Assembly (NCBI GenBank): GCA_000149265.1
Contig: CH003428.1
Coordinates: forward strand, 256,506-320,505
Source of the DNA: Ciona savignyi
Lineage: Eukaryota; Chordata; Ascidiacea; Phlebobranchia; Cionidae
Direction of reading: 5' to 3'
Length of the DNA stretch: 64,000 bases
The translations under genes and the position numbers were made by a program. The notes under the pieces are model-generated. The model saw only the letters and a program-made list of their open reading frames with translations, had not been told where the DNA came from and ran no database searches. Below, piece after piece: positions 23,069-33,596 of the stretch. Position 1 is the first letter of the stretch; every line of letters begins with the position of its first letter.

Positions 23069-24137
23069 ACTCTTCACGCAAGCACGACGACTGTTTTCCG
23101 TATTTTAGACATTTTGTGGTCGAAATTTGTACTTTTTGATATCTTAGAATTGGAAAAAACAATATACTTCAAATTAAAATTAATGAAAATAGTATAAAAT
23201 AAAACAGAAACTCACTAATTTAAACATATTAGTTTACCCTGAAAAGCCGGGAAAAAATAAAAGTTTGTTTGTCGTTGTTCGTTTCATATGCCGTTTTAAT
23301 TACTGGTAAAAATGAACTTATGCAGAAAAAACGTAGTTGAATCAAAATTTGTGGGGTTCCCTTGTGCATTAAAGGGACCCCATAATAATTAATTTGATTA
23401 TAGACGAGAGTTTTTGACTTTCGTTTTGCCGTCTTTTTCAGTTTTTATTTAAAAAATGTATTCGATGAGTTTTCACACTTTTAAATTCTACAAAGATTTC
23501 CAATTACATGCAAAATTTAAAATATAATTGTAGCATTTATATCCCAATATTCCGCAAGTCAGTCAAAAAGACGGTGTTTCTCCGTCGGAGTGACAAAACT
23601 CACAACTTTCAGACGTTAAGACTGAGCATTTTATTTGTCACATTACCTAGCATACTTAAATTTAGTACAAAACTTAAATTTAATCACACTGCTAATATTC
23701 TGGACGATAGAGTTTTATAAGTTTTATTTAGATTCTGTCCTAATTCGTTCCCACTAACCTATATTGAATGTCTGGTGCACACAGCACTTTCTACCGAGGT
23801 TAATAGTGAACCCATGAAAAGCTCGTCACATACTTTTTAAATAAACAGTTTGTAACATCAACTCAAAAATTCTTATTAATAGGACTCATCACATATACGT
23901 AAACGGTGCTTTCAATATCACTTTGCTAAACTTTTCGTAGATCCTATTAATCCAATGCGTTCATGCGCTGGCAAAAACCAGTAAGAAAATCCAAATAAGA
24001 TAGAATACACTATAATGGTTCTGATAAACAAAAACGCAGAAATTTCGCAGTCTGTTTATTATTTAATTTGGGGGTATTTTCTTCATACTGCTCAACAAAA
24101 AAAGTGCAAAGAACTTTACAAACAAATCTAGAACCTA

Positions 24138-24420
24138 TAGGCCGGCGGTTAAGTGCGTCGCCTTTCAATCGAAAGGTTGCAGGTGCGAAACTGGTCGCTA
24201 GGTATTCGGTTGTGTTCTTGGGCAAGGCACATTACGGACATTGCAGGAGCCCATCGGAGTTAGTAGAGTTCTGGGAAAATGACTTAACAGGGTTGTTGCT
24301 AATCAATAACCACCTTCAGTGTGGAAAAACTTATCCTGGTAAAATTTATGTCATGCTCCCCAATTGTTTTGGGCAGTTTGTTGGTCATTTTTTTGGGGCT
24401 ACTAACTAAAAATATGATTT
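24138..24420 (+). repeat. tRNA-headed SINE copy with tail
   Basis: GGCCGGCGGTTAAGTGCGTC (box A-like), then AGGTGCGAAACTGGTCGC (box B-like) and TTCTTGGGCAAGGCAC, which recurs as TCTTGGGCAAAGAAG in the copy at 49885. The 3' boundary is uncertain; the following CACCTTCAGTGTGG may be tail sequence. Confidence 0.5.
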
Positions 24421-24449
24421 ATGCTCATCTAGGTTAACTTGCATAAAAG

Positions 24450-24791
24450 TTGCCCTACGTCATTCAGTTGGACTGGACAAATACGTTTATTCGACACACG
24501 AATTGTCCACTATTCCCATGCACCACTGCAGCACAAACAGAGCTGCCGATTGGGGCAACCACAGAATATATCATGAAGGGAACATCGGTTTGCCAGTATC
24601 TTCATACTTTTCCTCATCGTTGTGGAAGATCAGAGAAATCACCAGTTATATCTTCCTGCCTTGGTATGGAAGTGGTTGGGTTGATACCACACACCACGTT
24701 GGCCTGCAACAGAAGTCGATTTACCACAAAAACACAGATTTTGCTGGTCCGCCATAATAATTTAACTTCATTTGTTCAGATGCTCAATTAA
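24450..24791 (+). other. Open stretch of unknown nature after the SINE
   Basis: Two overlapping frames (24450-24791 and 24503-24757) stay open. The shorter ends KNTDFAGPP before a stop and is rich in Trp, Tyr and His. I recognise no domain and see no flanking exons. It could be an exapted or degraded repeat segment linked to the SINE just upstream, or an orphan exon. Confidence 0.25.
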
Positions 24792-24924
24792 ATCAGAACA
24801 TTCTTTCATTGTTTCAACATTTTACTTGCATACAATGCATATATGATTTTATGCTATTTCTAATCTATCAGATCTGTTGATCTGTTTATTACATTATAAC
24901 GTAATCGGCCCGTAAAACATTTCT

Positions 24925-26621
24925 TTAATTTTTTAAGGGTCCACCACTGCAAACAGGTTTAGTACAAACCCCAACCTCAATACTTCTAGCTTGCAGTTGA
25001 GCTTGAGCAATATCAACAAGTGCTTTTTGTATCTCAGCTAATTGCTCTTCACCCTGTTGAACTAAGGTTCGCAACTTTGCAGCAGCTTCTTGGTTTTCCT
25101 CCTCCAACTTGGAAAGGCACTTCGCCTTCATTTATTAAAGCATTTTTATTATTAGTATCAAAAATTTTTTTGAATAATATTTTAGACAAAAAGCGTGAAC
25201 ATGACGAGGCAGGTCCATGGTTCAATTTTAACCCTAGCAAGCTTAGTAACAGATATTGCTTTGATTACATTAGATTTGAAATTATTCATTCTAGAATAAA
25301 TCTAGAAACTAAACTGAATCGGATAAAGACATCCTTCTTCCAGAGGCAAATGTGATAATTAGATGTTTAAATGTAAAGTAAATAATCAATATCAACCTGA
25401 AGTTCAGGTGTGCTTTCCTCACTTGGCAGCGAATCGATCAAAACATCAATGTCTTTGGCTGTCTTCGTTATTAAAGTAGCAAATAGACGTATAGTATCTA
25501 AAAAGAAAAAAATTCTAGGTCTACTGTAACTTAACTATGTATTTTGACCAAGTTAGTGTCATGTCATAAGGCATTTTAAATGTACAAATCTGATTGTAGA
25601 TTATTTTCGGATTGTTGGATTATTAGAGCTTTTGCAGTGTGTTGAACACAGACACTGCTTCTGTTTTAACCAATAATTTACCCACTTGAAGCAACATAAG
25701 TAACATGATTACCTCGGACATGAGGTTACCAATGTACAGATCTAGTGGTAGGTTTGAAAAACGACTTTTGGGCTGCTGGTATGATGCACTGCCAGTACTA
25801 GTTTAACAATAAGTTTAGTCAGCATAACATATAAAATATAGATTACTTTAGTTTTAAACAACCAACTTAATTTCAATGCATCAAGACAACAGCCATCCTT
25901 TACCTTTGAAGGTGAAGATTGTAAATGAACACTGCCTACAACAACTTCCGTTCTTAAATTTATAAGTCATGGACCAACCAAAGGCACGTTGATTAGAGTG
26001 CACAACTCATTGTTAAACAACATATACACAATACTGAATGAGCCATAAGTAAAAGCCCAGCACATACCGTCATTTGTAACAGCTGGTTCTTTATTTGTCA
26101 ATTTCTCTAAACCAGCAAATGAACCAGGGGCAGCTGACTGTTGCAAAATCCCAACTCCATTGCAAAAGTGTTCAGCAAGCTGGAAAAGATTTTAAATTAG
26201 ATATTTTAAATCCTAGTTTGTGCCACTGCTGCACGCTAAGCGAAGATCGTAGTAAAAATTTAATAAAATAGTGCATTAGGTATTTTACAATTTACCACAG
26301 GACCCTGTCTATTTTTTTGGAGCTATTGCAGAATCATGAATATGATACACTTACTTTAGTTTTTGTTCAACCCATTTCAAAGTATACAACCAACTTTATA
26401 CAAGCTAGGTTTGGTCCCGCAACCTTCGTGCTAACGGTCACTACACTTACACTGAGCCAAACAGCTGAAAATCACTTTTGATGCGATTTGGCAGAAACAA
26501 ATTACTTCAAAACTGTTTGTACATATTTTTTAACCGAGAGTTGAGAAACAAAAATATTATATTCTACATAAAAATTTACCTGATTTACGGCATCTTGTAA
26601 CTGTGTGAGTCGATCAGACAT
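24925..26621 (-). CDS. MED21: Mediator complex subunit 21
   Basis: Four exons on the minus strand: 26580-26621, 26068-26179, 25397-25497, 24925-25125, 151 residues (vertebrate proteins are about 144). It begins [14 protein letters not shown], continues [10 protein letters not shown], and has the signature [17 protein letters not shown] and [13 protein letters not shown]21 (Srb7) is a small helical subunit of the Mediator middle module that pairs with MED7 and connects activators to RNA polymerase II in the nucleus. All phases are consistent. The C-terminal tail is divergent. It lies 220 bases downstream of the CEP20 stop codon on the same strand, a spacing that could mean a shared primary transcript. 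Confidence 0.93.
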
Positions 26622-26841
26622 ATCACACTTTAGTTTACAGTGTATATACTTTAGACTAGAAATCTAGAATTCAGGTAAAAAGAACACAATCTTACTTCAT
26701 TGCAACATAATGGGAGTTATAAACTTTTTACCTTCTACAGATAAATTTACGCATAATTACAAAAATAAAAATATCATAACAACTAAAGTATAAATTTAAT
26801 AAAAATAACTTTTCAGCAATTTAAAAAAGTATTCATCAGAC

Positions 26842-27249
26842 TTAATAATCAGATGCATCTCTACACAATCCTATTCTCTGTGAACTTCCGCTAGAGTTCT
26901 GCTTAATAAAAGCATCAAGTACACTGTACAATAATGGAATTTTGACTGTGTGTTCGGTGTCCTCTACGTTTAGTTCATTACAAAGGAAGTTGCGGTCCAA
27001 TTGAACCTCAGGTTGCCCAGTTTCCGCTACCAACACAGAACCAGAGTAGTTGTAGTTGTTGAATTTAAGATATTCCCGGATCAGTTCGTTTATGATGAGG
27101 TTTTCGTTGCTTAATTTTGGCTTTTCAACTGAAGGATCATCCATTACTTTAAAAACTTCAGTTCGAACTTGTGCCTTCAATTTCCCCATAATCCCTTTTG
27201 TTTCCAGAGACTCCATAAGTGCCTTTTTAAGCGCATCAACAGTTGCCAT
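26842..27249 (-). CDS. CEP20: Centrosomal protein 20 (FOPNL/FOR20)
   Basis: A single-exon frame of 135 residues starting MATVDALKKALMESLETKG. It aligns from the first residue with vertebrate CEP20/FOPNL: KAQVRTEVF, then a LisH motif at about 49-81 (NLIINELIREYLKFNNYNYS), then VLVAETGQP and IPLLYSVLDAFI. The family acts at centriolar satellites and basal bodies in ciliogenesis and dimerises through LisH. It is shorter than the human 174-residue protein because the basic C-terminal tail is missing, leaving a short SSGSSQRIG end. No AATAAA was seen between its stop and the MED21 start, only an ATTAAA variant near 26795. Confidence 0.93.
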   Translation of the reverse strand: MATVDALKKALMESLETKGIMGKLKAQVRTEVFKVMDDPSVEKPKLSNENLIINELIREYLKFNNYNYSGSVLVAETGQPEVQLDRNFLCNELNVEDTEHTVKIPLLYSVLDAFIKQNSSGSSQRIGLCRDASDY

Positions 27250-27803
27250 GGTTCTTTTTCCGTCTTAACACCTAAGATGCTTAAAAAAATTGAATATCAT
27301 GAACTTTTATTTGCGTAGATCAACTTAAGACATAAAATAACAATTAAACATAATTGATTCCCTTTTTTTCAAAAGTGTGAACTAATGAAGAACAGGAATC
27401 GGGATAGTATCCTCAAATACAGAAATCTTAAACATGTAAGAACAAAATTATACTAAGATTAATCAACAGTGACAATATAAAAAGGCTATAAATGTGTACT
27501 TCATATGCAAATTAATACCAGCAGGGCAGGGCTGCACAGCTAACCAATAGAACAGTTAAGTCATGGTCCATGATCAGTTAGATTTTTATATTTTTTTTAT
27601 TAATAAATAAAGTTAATTCATACAGATATATTTGGTTGTTTTAGCATTTTAAATATCGAACTATGTATGTGTTTGTGTGATATATATACGGATAACTGAC
27701 ATTTAAAACACATTTTTTTACGCATAAAATAGGGTAAAATTAGAATTGCAAATGTTTGTTTGTTTGTTATATTTACACCTTTAAGGTATGACAAGAAAAC
27801 CTA

Positions 27804-28757
27804 TTATTCTGCAGTGTCAACTGCCATATCCACAGATGGACTGTTACGGGGCGTTGCGCTAATTAAAACACAATTTGATGGGTCCTCGGACATGATCTCG
27901 GAATGATCTGTTTCGTCTTGCTGTTTGGCTTGTTTCTTTGCTCGTTTCGCACTCATCCACTGTTCTCGCTCTCTCATAGAATCTTCCTCAAAGATTCGGT
28001 TCACTTCATTTTGATCTACTTCTTCGTGGTTTCGAAGCAAATGTAGAAAAGTCCCACCAGGTGTCCGGCGTCGATCGCCCTGCAATGTCATCAGGCCTCC
28101 ACTTTGCTCTACTATTTCAGTTTTTCCATACAATATCAGCGCTGTCGGAACTCCAATAAAAGATACAATTTTCCTCAACAAGTCCCTCTTTTTTTCCCAT
28201 AGTCTAAATATTAGTTCATCAGCCACCTTTTCTTCGCTATCATCAGGGTATATTTCATTACGTTTATTTAATTTCACTATCTGTCCTGGTTTATACTGAG
28301 GTACATTATTACCTGGTTTTCTAAATTCTTTTGTTCGTTTCCGTTTTAAAGCGGTTTTAGATTTTCCTCCTGCTCCATTTTCATTTACTTTATTGACAAT
28401 ATGTTTTTCATTATGGCAGGAATTAATGTCACAAGCAATATTTTCGCTTTCAATATCATCGTTCAGTGCCTCATCCCGATCTCTATACGCAAGTTCAAGT
28501 GAAAAGGACTCGGGACCTCTTGACATGAATTTTTTCATTCCTACTGTGCCTAAACTGCTTGAAATATCATCAGAACTCTGGTCTGCTAGCACAGAGCTCC
28601 AAATTGTCTTCATTCTGTGTTTGGGCGGCAAAGCAGTGCTCGGTAATTTTGAAGGAGACGGCGTTTCCACATCACCCTTTTCATCCTCATCATTTGAACT
28701 GCTTAATAATTCACCATCTTCATCAGAAGAATCAATCTTAGTCGCACACCTTAACAT
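27804..28757 (-). CDS. PHAX: Phosphorylated adaptor for RNA export
   Basis: Single-exon frame of 317 residues. The N-terminal half is acidic and Ser-rich (SSDEDGELLSSSNDED), with a basic nuclear localisation-like run ALKRKRTKEFRK at 137-148. The conserved RNA-binding domain occupies about 175-246 (VADELIFRLWEKKRDLLRKI, GVPTALILYGKT, GGLMTLQGDRRRTPGGTFLH, LLR). PHAX links the cap-binding complex on U snRNA to CRM1/RanGTP for nuclear export and also acts in snoRNA transport. An AATAAA-like run on the same strand near 27595 is a plausible 3' end. It is shorter than the human protein of about 394 residues, mainly in the N-terminal half. Confidence 0.93.
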   Translation of the reverse strand: MLRCATKIDSSDEDGELLSSSNDEDEKGDVETPSPSKLPSTALPPKHRMKTIWSSVLADQSSDDISSSLGTVGMKKFMSRGPESFSLELAYRDRDEALNDDIESENIACDINSCHNEKHIVNKVNENGAGGKSKTALKRKRTKEFRKPGNNVPQYKPGQIVKLNKRNEIYPDDSEEKVADELIFRLWEKKRDLLRKIVSFIGVPTALILYGKTEIVEQSGGLMTLQGDRRRTPGGTFLHLLRNHEEVDQNEVNRIFEEDSMREREQWMSAKRAKKQAKQQDETDHSEIMSEDPSNCVLISATPRNSPSVDMAVDTAE

Positions 28758-29402
28758 TTTTTAACTTATTCCAATGCTGCAAATTATCAAAACATGCTTG
28801 GATTCTACATCATCAAATAACATCATTATAATGCATGGTATGTTGTTCTACTGCATCAATAACAAAAAATTGGCACTAAAGTGTTAAAAGCAAATTAAAT
28901 ACAAACGTAATTTAACCTTTTAAAAAGTTCCAAAATATGAATGCACAATTTTTTCACAGTATTTTTTTTAATATAGATAGCAAACAACAGTTGTTTGTAT
29001 ACTAAATGTCAGATTGTTTACTAATATTTGTGTAGATAACACAGCCATTGTTCATTGGCAGCAATCAGCAATATGATAATGTACCTGTACTTTCACCATA
29101 ATATATAAACCAAATTGATTTTAAACACATGATATTGATATAAATTTCGTTCAACGAATTTATTGCACCATAAACACTAAACGGAATGAAAACAGAATCG
29201 GTACCATACATGCTAAGCAGGGGTATATTTGATTGCATTTAAACATCTAGCTAATAATTGCTAACATTTACTAAAACTGCATTTACTTGTTAAAAATTGT
29301 TGTACAGGATATTAAATTTATTAGATATTTAGCGTTCTACTAAAATGTTTATAAAAATACAGGTTGCCAATTTGTTGAGTAAAATGTATTAGCCTAGTCG
29401 AC

Positions 29403-30437
29403 TTATGGTTTTTGACTCTTTGGTGGTGTTGCTTGTTGTTCATCGTACTCTGCCATTTTTTTAATCTCTGAGGTTAATTCGCGAAGGGAACCAACTTCAT
29501 CACGCATTGATGATAGACCATCCTTCGTTGCTTTAACATGGGCCGTTAGTGTGGATATCTGTGATTCAACTCGCAAAGCGGATTGGTCGATTGCATTTTG
29601 CACTCCAGAGTAAGAATCTGTAGCAGAATTTAGTTTGTCGGAAATTTGCAGAACCTGCTCCTGGATGTCATTAAATTGAGTATCTGTGACAAACTTTAAT
29701 TTGATTTGGGATATTTCTTTTTCCAAAGATGACTGCTTTGTGCTCATACTATAACCCGATGCTCTTAGCTGGGTCAAATCTTGAGAAATTTGTCGTACTA
29801 AATCGGAGACTTCCGTTTTCATGTTTATTCTTATTTCATCTTGGTCAGTTCGAAGTGTCTCTACCAGCTGCTTAGATTCCACGGTCAGCTTGGTTAGTTT
29901 TTCAATTTCTTGAGCAGTTAATCGTTCAAGCAATGACACTTTCTCGGTCATAGTTTCTTCTAGAAGTCTCATTGACTTCTCTACGTGGGAAACCTTAATT
30001 TGAACATTTTCTTCATTTTGCTTTACCTTTGAAGTTAATTTTGGTATATCGAGATTTATGCTTTTTAGGCTCTGTTCCAAAAGTTTGATTTGATCCATGA
30101 CATCTTCATAGGCAGCTTTAATTTCTGAGAGACTTTCAAACTTTTTGGTATTTGCTTGAACATCAAATTTAAGTTTCGACAATGCTTTTATCTCATTGGA
30201 CAACTGTGTCACTTGTTCTACTAAAGCAGAATTTGCTGTTTGCAATTCATTAAAGAAGAAATAGAAGCCACAGCCACAACCAGTGGTGATAAGAAAAATC
30301 ATCATCCACAAGCTTGTGTTTGATTCCTTACGTTCACTCTTTCGTGGAGTTTCCTTAAATCCATTGGATGTTGGTCGAGGCTTCTCTGTGCCAGTGTTTT
30401 CCGCCTTTTTTTGAGGAACTATTTTCTTCGCACACAT
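29403..30437 (-). CDS. CKAP4/CLIMP-63-like type II membrane coiled-coil protein
   Basis: Single-exon frame of 344 residues. A Lys-rich N-terminal tail (1-42) precedes one membrane segment at about 43-63 (LWMMIFLITTGCGCGFYFFF, with cysteines that could be palmitoylated). A continuous heptad-rich coiled coil runs from about 65 to 330. That layout, with a short cytosolic tail, one TM and a long lumenal rod, is that of CKAP4 (CLIMP-63), which spaces ER sheets and anchors microtubules, but the rod shows no diagnostic motif and is about half the human length. Other single-pass coiled-coil proteins remain possible. Confidence 0.55.
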   Translation of the reverse strand: MCAKKIVPQKKAENTGTEKPRPTSNGFKETPRKSERKESNTSLWMMIFLITTGCGCGFYFFFNELQTANSALVEQVTQLSNEIKALSKLKFDVQANTKKFESLSEIKAAYEDVMDQIKLLEQSLKSINLDIPKLTSKVKQNEENVQIKVSHVEKSMRLLEETMTEKVSLLERLTAQEIEKLTKLTVESKQLVETLRTDQDEIRINMKTEVSDLVRQISQDLTQLRASGYSMSTKQSSLEKEISQIKLKFVTDTQFNDIQEQVLQISDKLNSATDSYSGVQNAIDQSALRVESQISTLTAHVKATKDGLSSMRDEVGSLRELTSEIKKMAEYDEQQATPPKSQKP

Positions 30438-30957
30438 GATGCTATATTATTATTTTTTTAATGGTAGCAATTCACTAAACAGCTAATAAATCCTAAATTT
30501 CAATTGAATTAGATCTTGTATACATAAATGTTATATTTAAATAGATAAAAGATAGACTTAAACAAATGGTAAAGTGGTAACTTTTGCATAAACCACCCAA
30601 CACCACAGTCCATTAAAAAAATATAAATGTTCCAAGCAAAATTTTAAGTTCTTAAGCATTCAAAACTTCAGAGATCTAAATTGTAAAGTGACATTTATAT
30701 CTGGTAAATAAAGCTGAATTAGTTTTTGTTGTTTTTAATTAAAACCAAACATAACGTTAGCTGTTAGCTCAACAGATGTAAAAACTGAAATAGATCATTG
30801 TTTACTGAAATAAAAGTTGTAATTTTTTTAAGGATCTTGATGTTTTCGCAGAAAGTAAAGAGGGAAAAAGTATTTTAAATGCCAATTGTTGATGCATTCT
30901 TTTCTACATCATTTTTCTTACTATACATCAAATTAATTGTATTATAATAGCTTCAAC

Positions 30958-31262
30958 ATATCCAAAAATAAACATTCAGACGCTTTGTGCATATAGCCAC
31001 CAGCGGGTATTGTGTATAAACTATACATTTTTATAAAGGCTACAAGCCTACAACATATCCAAAGTAATAATTGGAGAAAACTTTATGAATGTCTATCTAG
31101 ATAAGAAAACCGTAGCATTCCAAAATGATGAGTTATGAATATTCAGACACTTCGGGCATATAGCCCACCGTGGTTATTGTATATAAACTATATATCAATT
31201 TAAAGCTATTTGAAAGGGCTACAACATATCCAAAGAATAATTGGCGAAAACTCTATGAATGG
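30958..31262. repeat. Two diverged tandem copies, about 165 bp each
   Basis: Both copies contain ATTCAGAC, GCATATAGCC, TATAAACTATA, CTACAACATATCCAAAG and ATGAATG in the same order. Copy 1 is about 30958-31100 and copy 2 about 31127-31262. Confidence 0.6.
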
Positions 31263-31367
31263 ATTTAACTTTTTACTTCCATTCTTTGTTTTATCCCGTT
31301 TTTTTATTTTTAAGTTAAAGAACTTTGGTGGATTTAGCAATGTCTGTGGTGCTGTCTTAGTTATGTA

Positions 31368-31626
31368 CCAGTATGGAAAGTAGGGCAGCTGCACACTCGA
31401 GTTTTTTGTTTTTCCTGCGTCTTTGCACACTTGGGTAATTTCACACATACTCATGACCTAGCAGTATAAACATCGTATAATTTCCAACAAACCTGTAAAC
31501 CTACTTCTGGACCTCCGGTAATTTACTGTCAGTACGTTTTTGTTACGTAGATAGTTATGTTAGCTGTTAGCCAGTATGGAAAGTACGGCAGCTGCACACT
31601 CGAGATTTTTTTCCCTGCGTCTTTTT
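31368..31626. repeat. Repeated block CCAGTATGGAAAGTA...CTGCGTCTTT
   Basis: The words CCAGTATGGAAAGTA, GGCAGCTGCACACTCGAG and CTGCGTCTTT occur in the same order at 31368-31430 and 31571-31626, separated by about 200 bases. Probably two copies of a short dispersed repeat. Confidence 0.5.
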
Positions 31627-33596
31627 TCCCTGCGAATGTTAGGGTTGGAGTTAAAGTTAGTTCTGGGGTTGAGATTAGTGTTTAGGACAGGGTTAGAATT
31701 ACTTTCCATAGCAATCTAAGTGATCCAAGCGCTCCAAGCGGTCCCGTAGTATTTAGAGGCACCCAACTTTGGAGAGTATTCTAATTCTTAACCACCAGTA
31801 TGGCCTTTAAAATTTCAATAATGCAGAAATTGTTACTGAACTCCTTTTGTCGTACATATCGACCGGGGTTTCTTATACAGGTATACAGATTACACAATTA
31901 GCCTACGTCTTATACTACAAATTGGTCCAAAACCACGAATACAGCTTTATAAAAAACAAGTGGTATTCTCAATTGATTCTGGATACAAAAATTATTCCGT
32001 TTGTTTCGTGTATTATCTCAAACTTTCCTTACTAGTTTTTCTTTTCCTCACATAAATCAATCACGAACAAAATAATTCGTTTAAATATTCGTAACTAAAC
32101 CTTATTTCTTAAGAAAAAATAAACTTGGCGGTTAGAATTTAAAACGGATGATACATGGGTTAATCATTTTTATGAACTGCAACAAATATGGACTTTTGAA
32201 GCTTTTATAAGTTAAATAGAAATTAAGTCTGTAGTTGCACAGTGCCACTTAATTGTTAAGTCTGTAGTTACACAACGCCACCTATTGTGTTGTCTCAACG
32301 ATGAAGCGATAGACTTGTAATTGTTTAATGACACCTTTCACAAAAGGCGCGAGCGTAATCACTAGCTAAAAGAAAATCTACCAGGAGTACAATCGCCCAA
32401 AGACGCAAGACGCTATATGTTATTACAGCGATCTATTTTAATTAATGAAAAGAGAATTATTGACGGGAGAAAAGGGAGATTAAACGTTTTTCCTGCCTCT
32501 TGGTGATTATGATCAGTGTCGCATTGAAAAGATTCCGAATGTCATACTGCGCATGTGCGTACTGTTAATCTTCGAAACAAACACGCCTTTTATTTCTTTG
32601 TATACCGGGCCTAAAATGATAAAAGTTAAAACTTAATTGGACAAAGAATATATGCCACCAAGTTTTTAAAAATATATAAATAGGACTACTACCATTTTGA
32701 GTTTAGAATTTTTCTTCCACGGTGGAAAACTTTGTTTTGCGAATTCGAATCCTGTGAACCATGGCTGTGTCGCGTTTCGGGTATTTCCCCTAAAATGCGT
32801 GATTTTTTTACCGGGATAAGGTTTAAATTAATGATAGGCTAGTCCATTTTTATAGTATATTTATCAGTCGCGTTAACCACGCGTTATTATCGTATTATTA
32901 AAATGTCTGTCGTTTTTATATAAGGCCCCAGCGAAAACGCTATATCAACTCCTTATGAAACCGCTGCCTTTTTACTGAACTCATTCATCAAAGTAACTAA
33001 AATACATTGTACCACAGTAAACCAGAATATTGGAATAAATATTCTTGTCCATTGGTTGGTCATATAAAGTAATTTAACGTCATACAGTACTTATATTTGT
33101 GAAAAACAAGACGTTCAATTCAGGCCAGAATTTTTATTGGAGAACCTTACCAACTCGATCCTATTTAAGAATTATTTTACTTTTGTTATATTTGTTACAC
33201 ACTTTAATGCAAAAAAAATTAACAAAAGTAATCATTAATTATGTTTGTGACAGGCTTAAATGTTTTGGAATTTTAGCGCTGCATTTATGTTTTGTTTGTA
33301 ACAGTCAATAGTTTATTTGTTCATTTTGCCCACCGGATTGCAGTTCATTCATGCGTAGAGGCTCTATTATGTATAATCTGACAAGTAAAGCGTAACTATC
33401 TGATAACATGCGAATATGTTTTACTATGTACAAAAATAACAAAACTAGTCCGCCGACGCGGATGCATGTGTTGGTTTTCTCGTTTTAAACAATTTCGAGA
33501 TTTCTATATATAAATATCCTGACGCAATGGCTGTGGGTGTAATAGTGTGCTAGCTTTAGCAGCCATTCGACCAGACGTGGATTATATACCAGCATT

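Larger units (their letters stand above)
22477..24924. other. Intergenic region between the lectin gene and MED21
   Basis: Contains three diverged tandem copies of a 27-bp unit at 22988-23068 and a stretch at 23080-23160 similar to 20545-20630. A tRNA-headed SINE starts at 24138, and a compositionally coding-like stretch without known domain follows at 24450-24791. No gene with supporting splice structure is seen. Confidence 0.45.
30438..33596. other. Intergenic region between the CKAP4-like gene and the TLR gene (divergent)
   Basis: No gene seen. It holds a diverged tandem duplication of about 165 bp at 30958-31262, a second repeated block (31368-31430 and 31571-31626), short TTAGGG-like degenerate runs around 31635-31700, and a 35-bp duplication at 32226-32290. 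The promoters of both divergent genes must lie here. Confidence 0.5.

Noticed and set aside
22923..23162. Minus-strand protein with KKICL repeats
   Set aside because: The peptide repeat comes from a 27-bp DNA tandem repeat; no start context, domain or neighbouring exon.
31635..31700. Interstitial telomere-like repeat
   Set aside because: Only scattered GGTTAG-like words; not tandem enough to call a telomeric array.
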